DNA of 64,000 nt, from assembly GCF_947087965.1 (NCBI RefSeq), contig NZ_CAMUES010000007.1:1-64000 (forward strand). Reading direction: 5' to 3'. The notes under the pieces are model-generated. The model saw only the letters and a list, made by a program, of their open reading frames with translations, ran no database searches and had not been told where the DNA came from. Source of the stretch: an uncultured Mobiluncus sp. Its GTDB lineage: Bacteria; Actinomycetota; Actinomycetes; Actinomycetales; Actinomycetaceae. This document shows positions 60,771 to 64,000 of this stretch, piece after piece. The position numbers were made by a program, and so were the translations under genes. Each line of letters starts with the position of its first letter. Position 1 is the first letter of the stretch.

Positions 60771-62135
60771 GTGAAAATCGCTGTTGTGGGAATGGGAAAG
60801 ATTGGCCTGCCGCTGGCGACCCAATACGCATCAAAGGGTCACCAGGTTGTGGGGGTAGATATCAATCCGCACACGGTTACCGCCATCAACAGTGGGAAGG
60901 AGCCGTTTCCTGGGGAGGCTCACCTGGGCGAATACCTGGCCAAGCTGGTTCCCGCCGGGAAACTGCACGCCACCACGGACTATGCCGAGGCGATTCCCGG
61001 AGCTGATGCGGTCGTAATCGTAGTGCCGCTGTTCGTTAACGACCAGACCTGGGAGCCAGACCTCACGATTATGGACGCGGCCACGACTTCGGTCGGGGAA
61101 AACCTCACCGCCGGCACACTGGTCAGCTACGAAACGACCCTGCCGGTGGGCACGACCCGTCACCGTTTCCAGCCGATGCTCGAAAAACTCTCGGGTCTGC
61201 GCGAGAGCCAGGACTTTTGGATGGTGTTTTCCCCAGAGCGGGTCTTGACTGGGCGTGTGTATGCTGACCTGCGCCGTTACCCGAAACTCGTGGGGGGGCT
61301 GAGTGCAGAAGGCACCCGGCGCGGAATCGAGTTCTATCGCGCGGTGTTGGATTTTGACCAGCGCCCCGACCTGCCCCAACCGAACGGTGTGTGGGATATG
61401 GGCAGCGCCGAAGCGGCCGAAATGGCGAAACTGGCGGAAACGACCTACCGAGACGTCAACATCGGGCTGGCCAACCAGTTCGCGCGTTTCGCTGATAGCG
61501 CCGGGATTGACGTGATGAAAGTCATCAACGCCTGTAACTCCCAGCCCTATTCCCACATTCACCGTCCCGGTATCGCCGTGGGAGGGCACTGTATTCCGGT
61601 CTATCCCCGCCTTTACCTCTCGACTGACCCGGACGCAACGGTGGTGCGCTCCGCCCGGGTGGCGAACTCAGAAATGCCGGCTTACGTGGTGGAACGTCTT
61701 TCACAAGCCCTGGGCGAGCGGGGTACGGCGCTTTCGGGGACTCCCGTGGTGGTGCTGGGGGCGGCCTATCGTGGCGGTGTGAAAGAAACCGCGTTTTCCG
61801 GCGTGTTTGCCACCGTCGCGGAGCTTTCGCGACGCGGGGCACACGTGGTGGTGCACGACCCGATGTTCAGTGACGAGGAGTTACGCGGGTTTGGCTGGGA
61901 GCCCTACCACCTGGGCGAGCCGGTCGAAGCCGCCATCCTCCAGGCCGACCATGCCGAATACCGGGAACTGTCCGAGTCGGACTTGCCCGGAGTGAAAGTG
62001 ATTTTTGACGGCCGCGGTGTCCTCACGCCCTCGCGTTTCCCCGCCGCTCGCTACCTGCGAGTTGGTGGCGGCGCCAGCGCAGACAGCGACGCGACCGTGG
62101 CTTTTGCCAACGCGAAACTGGCGACTGACGCCTAG
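60771..62135 (+). CDS. UDP-sugar 6-dehydrogenase, WbpA/WecC type
   Basis: Two-step NAD-dependent dehydrogenase giving a UDP-hexuronate, in this locus probably UDP-GlcNAc-uronate, the first step of the diamino-uronate pathway. NAD motif VGMGKIGLPLA at 6-16, VVPLFV near 84, ETTLPVGTTR near 121, Lys220 and Glu223 in KLAETTYRDVN, catalytic Cys274 in GGHCIPV. 454 aa from GTG 60771 with GAAAGGAAGGAA upstream. UDP-ManNAc as substrate (WecC) is the alternative. Confidence 0.88.
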   Translation: MKIAVVGMGKIGLPLATQYASKGHQVVGVDINPHTVTAINSGKEPFPGEAHLGEYLAKLVPAGKLHATTDYAEAIPGADAVVIVVPLFVNDQTWEPDLTIMDAATTSVGENLTAGTLVSYETTLPVGTTRHRFQPMLEKLSGLRESQDFWMVFSPERVLTGRVYADLRRYPKLVGGLSAEGTRRGIEFYRAVLDFDQRPDLPQPNGVWDMGSAEAAEMAKLAETTYRDVNIGLANQFARFADSAGIDVMKVINACNSQPYSHIHRPGIAVGGHCIPVYPRLYLSTDPDATVVRSARVANSEMPAYVVERLSQALGERGTALSGTPVVVLGAAYRGGVKETAFSGVFATVAELSRRGAHVVVHDPMFSDEELRGFGWEPYHLGEPVEAAILQADHAEYRELSESDLPGVKVIFDGRGVLTPSRFPAARYLRVGGGASADSDATVAFANAKLATDA

Positions 62136-62141
62136 AGCGCA

Positions 62142-63185
62142 CTACCACCCTGCGGTGCGGTATCCTTCCAGAACCCCGGCTAGGGCTGCGGTGGGTGAAT
62201 GGAAGCGCTGCACCCAGTCACGGGTCGGTGGGCGCTGTGAGACCGGAGTCTGCAGCGCCGCTAGCGTCAGTTCCGCGATGGTCTCACTGTCCGTGGGATC
62301 CAGGGCGGTTCCGCCCAAGACAGGAACGTCAACCAGTGAAGGGTGCGAGGCGTCATACCAAGACGGATTCAACGGCGCGATGAGCGGCACGTCCTCTGCC
62401 AGCGCTTCTAGTTCAGAGGCGCTGAGAATCCCGGCAGTTTGCCCGACACAGGCCGTCGCGTCCCGGATAACCTGGCGATATTGCGCCCCCGGTAGTTTTG
62501 GAATCAGGCAGACTCCGGCTTCCCGGGCAGCATCCATCAGCTGCGAGTCTCCCCATTGCAAACCGATCAGCGCAACTGACTGGTCCAGCCGTGCGCGCAG
62601 ACACTTAGCGGCCTCAACCTGTGTGTTTCCGCCCTTCACGGCTTCCCACCGGGAAACAAAGAAAACATAGGAACCGGTGGGGCGTGCTTTACAACGATAA
62701 GGATTAATCGTCGCCGGGCAATCCAAATCCACCGGCACCGGAATCAGCCGCGCTTCCGGCCGCCAATCTGTGAGATGTTCACGCAGGTCAGGAGTGGAAT
62801 AAAACACTTGGTGGGCGTTCTCTACCGCGCCATGAATCCGGTTGATGAAAGCCGGTTCGTAGCGACGTGTGCGAATATCCGTACCGTGCAGATGTAACAC
62901 GTAATCCCCCAAAGCCCAACCCACGTGGGGCAGTGCCATCGCCGAATGCAGATGTATGCGGGGACGAGCCAACTTCGCACCCCAGAAACGTGCCTCCCAC
63001 CAGGCTCCGCGCCAGGCTCGGCCGACCGTTCGTGCGATCGGGCTCGCTGTCTGTGGGCTTTGCGCCAGGGGGAGTACCTGCCAGTCTCGCCCAGTCTCAT
63101 TCGCGGCGCGAGTCAGCAGGGTGGCGGTATGCGCCGGGTCGCCCAGGTGTAAGACCCGCAGATAATCCCCACTGGATTTACTCAC
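62142..63185 (-). CDS. Glycosyltransferase, GT4-like
   Basis: GT-B-type transferase, 347 aa. VLHLGDPAHTATLL at the N-terminus, YVLHLHGTDIRTRRY near 94, VFFVSRWEAVKGG near 174 and the acidic ASELEALAEDVPLIAPL near 255 support the family. Donor unknown. GTG 63185 follows AGAGGAG. It ends six bases from the converging dehydrogenase gene with no hairpin between them. Confidence 0.78.
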   Translation of the reverse strand: MSKSSGDYLRVLHLGDPAHTATLLTRAANETGRDWQVLPLAQSPQTASPIARTVGRAWRGAWWEARFWGAKLARPRIHLHSAMALPHVGWALGDYVLHLHGTDIRTRRYEPAFINRIHGAVENAHQVFYSTPDLREHLTDWRPEARLIPVPVDLDCPATINPYRCKARPTGSYVFFVSRWEAVKGGNTQVEAAKCLRARLDQSVALIGLQWGDSQLMDAAREAGVCLIPKLPGAQYRQVIRDATACVGQTAGILSASELEALAEDVPLIAPLNPSWYDASHPSLVDVPVLGGTALDPTDSETIAELTLAALQTPVSQRPPTRDWVQRFHSPTAALAGVLEGYRTAGW

Positions 63186-63239
63186 GTTGACTCCTCTCGA
63201 TGAAACGATAATACCAGCGCTGTTTTTTCCTTCGGGCGG

Positions 63240-63245
63240 TATGAT
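63240..63245 (+). promoter_or_regulatory. -10 box of the last glycosyltransferase gene, leaderless type
   Basis: TATGAT, then 6 bases, then the ATG at 63252. The minus strand carries a divergent TATTAT (63208-63213) for the neighbouring gene. Confidence 0.45.
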
Positions 63246-63251
63246 GTGACC

Positions 63252-64000
63252 ATGCCCAATGACCCTAGAATCCTGGTGATTTCTTTCTCAAACATTGAAA
63301 GTGACGCGCGAGTACTGCGCGAGATTAGCGTGGTTGCCAAACACGGTCACGTCACCAGCTTGGGCTACGGGCCAAAGCCCGACTATGTGAGCGAACATAT
63401 CCAAGTGCCCGACTCGGCGAAATCTTTGCCGCAAACCCCGCTGGGGGTTTTGCGCCTGGCCCTGCACCTGCATAACCAGGCGGAACTGGCGGCACCGGGA
63501 AACCGGTACGCACTACGGGCTCTATCAGACCGGACTTTTGACGCCATCGTCGCCAACGACGCCAGAGCCCTGCCCCTAGCTTTCGCAATCGCCCGGCGCA
63601 ACCAGGCTCCAGTGTGGGCTGACCTCCACGAATGGGCTCCGGGGGAGCGCACGCATATTGCCTCGTGGCGAATCTTGGTCAAACCCCTGATGGAGCACAT
63701 TTGCCGGAAATATTTGCCCCAAACTGCCGCCGCAACCACGGTCGGAACCGAAATCGCCAAACTTTATGAGAGTCACTACGGGGTGCGACCCCGCCTATTG
63801 ATGAACGCGGCTCCTTACGCAGATTTGCAGTCCACGCCCGTACCTGACGGCGTCATCCGCCTGGTGCATTCCGGCGGGGCGGTATTCGGGCGCAACATCG
63901 AAGCCATGATTGAGGCCACCATCCAGGCCGGATCGCGTTTCACCCTGGATTTGTACCTGGTTCCTGCCGGAGACGGAGGAGCTTACCTGGCAAAACTGCG
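63252..64000 (+). CDS. Glycosyltransferase, GT4-like (3' partial)
   Basis: Open reading frame from ATG 63252 that runs off the window after 249 codons. The N-terminus RILVISFSNIESDARVLREI is typical of GT4 transferases (beta strand, then the turn before an Arg-containing helix), followed by VWADLHEWAPGERTHI and LVHSGGAVFGRNIEAMIEA, the beginning of the nucleotide-sugar-binding half. Donor and acceptor unknown. It is divergent from the preceding transferase. Confidence 0.82.
   Translation, partial: MPNDPRILVISFSNIESDARVLREISVVAKHGHVTSLGYGPKPDYVSEHIQVPDSAKSLPQTPLGVLRLALHLHNQAELAAPGNRYALRALSDRTFDAIVANDARALPLAFAIARRNQAPVWADLHEWAPGERTHIASWRILVKPLMEHICRKYLPQTAAATTVGTEIAKLYESHYGVRPRLLMNAAPYADLQSTPVPDGVIRLVHSGGAVFGRNIEAMIEATIQAGSRFTLDLYLVPAGDGGAYLAKL

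Overview
The window looks like chromosome from a GC-rich actinobacterium. I infer an anaerobic or facultative member of the Actinomycetaceae (Mobiluncus/Varibaculum-like), but genus is not proven. The basis is: complex I genes in actinobacterial order next to a long-chain prenyl diphosphate synthase, LytR-CpsA-Psr ligases, a WbbL-type rhamnosyltransferase, a PGRP amidase with CWB2 repeats, a DmsABC reductase, many GTG/TTG starts, and many start codons lying 6-7 bases behind a TANNNT hexamer (leaderless transcripts).

Layout. 1-12053: 3' part of a nuo operon (nuoG, truncated by the window edge, through nuoN), then the prenyl diphosphate synthase that probably makes the menaquinone tail. 12079-20748: housekeeping and envelope genes (lipoprotein, short-chain dehydrogenase, signal peptidase I, HtpX-like protease, adenosine deaminase, a 903-residue membrane protein with a Tyr-rich then Pro/Gly-rich tail that matches no family I know, MurB). 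21113-24206: tRNA-Tyr and two MFS transporters. 24208-33939: ribosomal protein pairs rplK-rplA and rplJ-rplL, separated by an oppositely oriented DMSO-reductase operon (dmsA-B-C, a TorD chaperone, an unusual ferredoxin) and its divergent TetR-type regulator. 33962-39001: BrnQ transporter, a solitary adenine-type DNA methyltransferase, and a two-component system. 39288-45537: two alpha/beta hydrolases, Maf, a YtrA-type regulator with an ABC exporter, and purE-purK. 45538-45956: non-coding repeat cluster. 45957-53424: cell-wall ligases, glycosyltransferases and the secreted amidase. 53706-64000: a surface-polysaccharide locus with homologues of all five enzymes that convert UDP-GlcNAc to UDP-2,3-diacetamido-2,3-dideoxymannuronic acid (WbpA, B, E, D, I types), a flippase and three glycosyltransferases, the last cut by the window end.

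How the genes connect. Complex I and the prenyl synthase serve a menaquinone chain, and DmsABC could be one of its terminal reductases under anaerobiosis. The divergent TetR gene and the dms promoter share a 20-bp inverted repeat that covers the dms -35 region. The LCP proteins, WbbL-like enzyme, DUF2304/GT2 pair, flippase and diamino-uronic acid genes together describe a cell-wall polysaccharide pathway with an attachment step. The points most worth a second look are the 903-residue protein, the diamino-uronate locus, the loss of all four N7 cluster ligands in NuoG, the fifth gene of the dms operon, and the repeat elements at 12543-12678 and 45602-45947.
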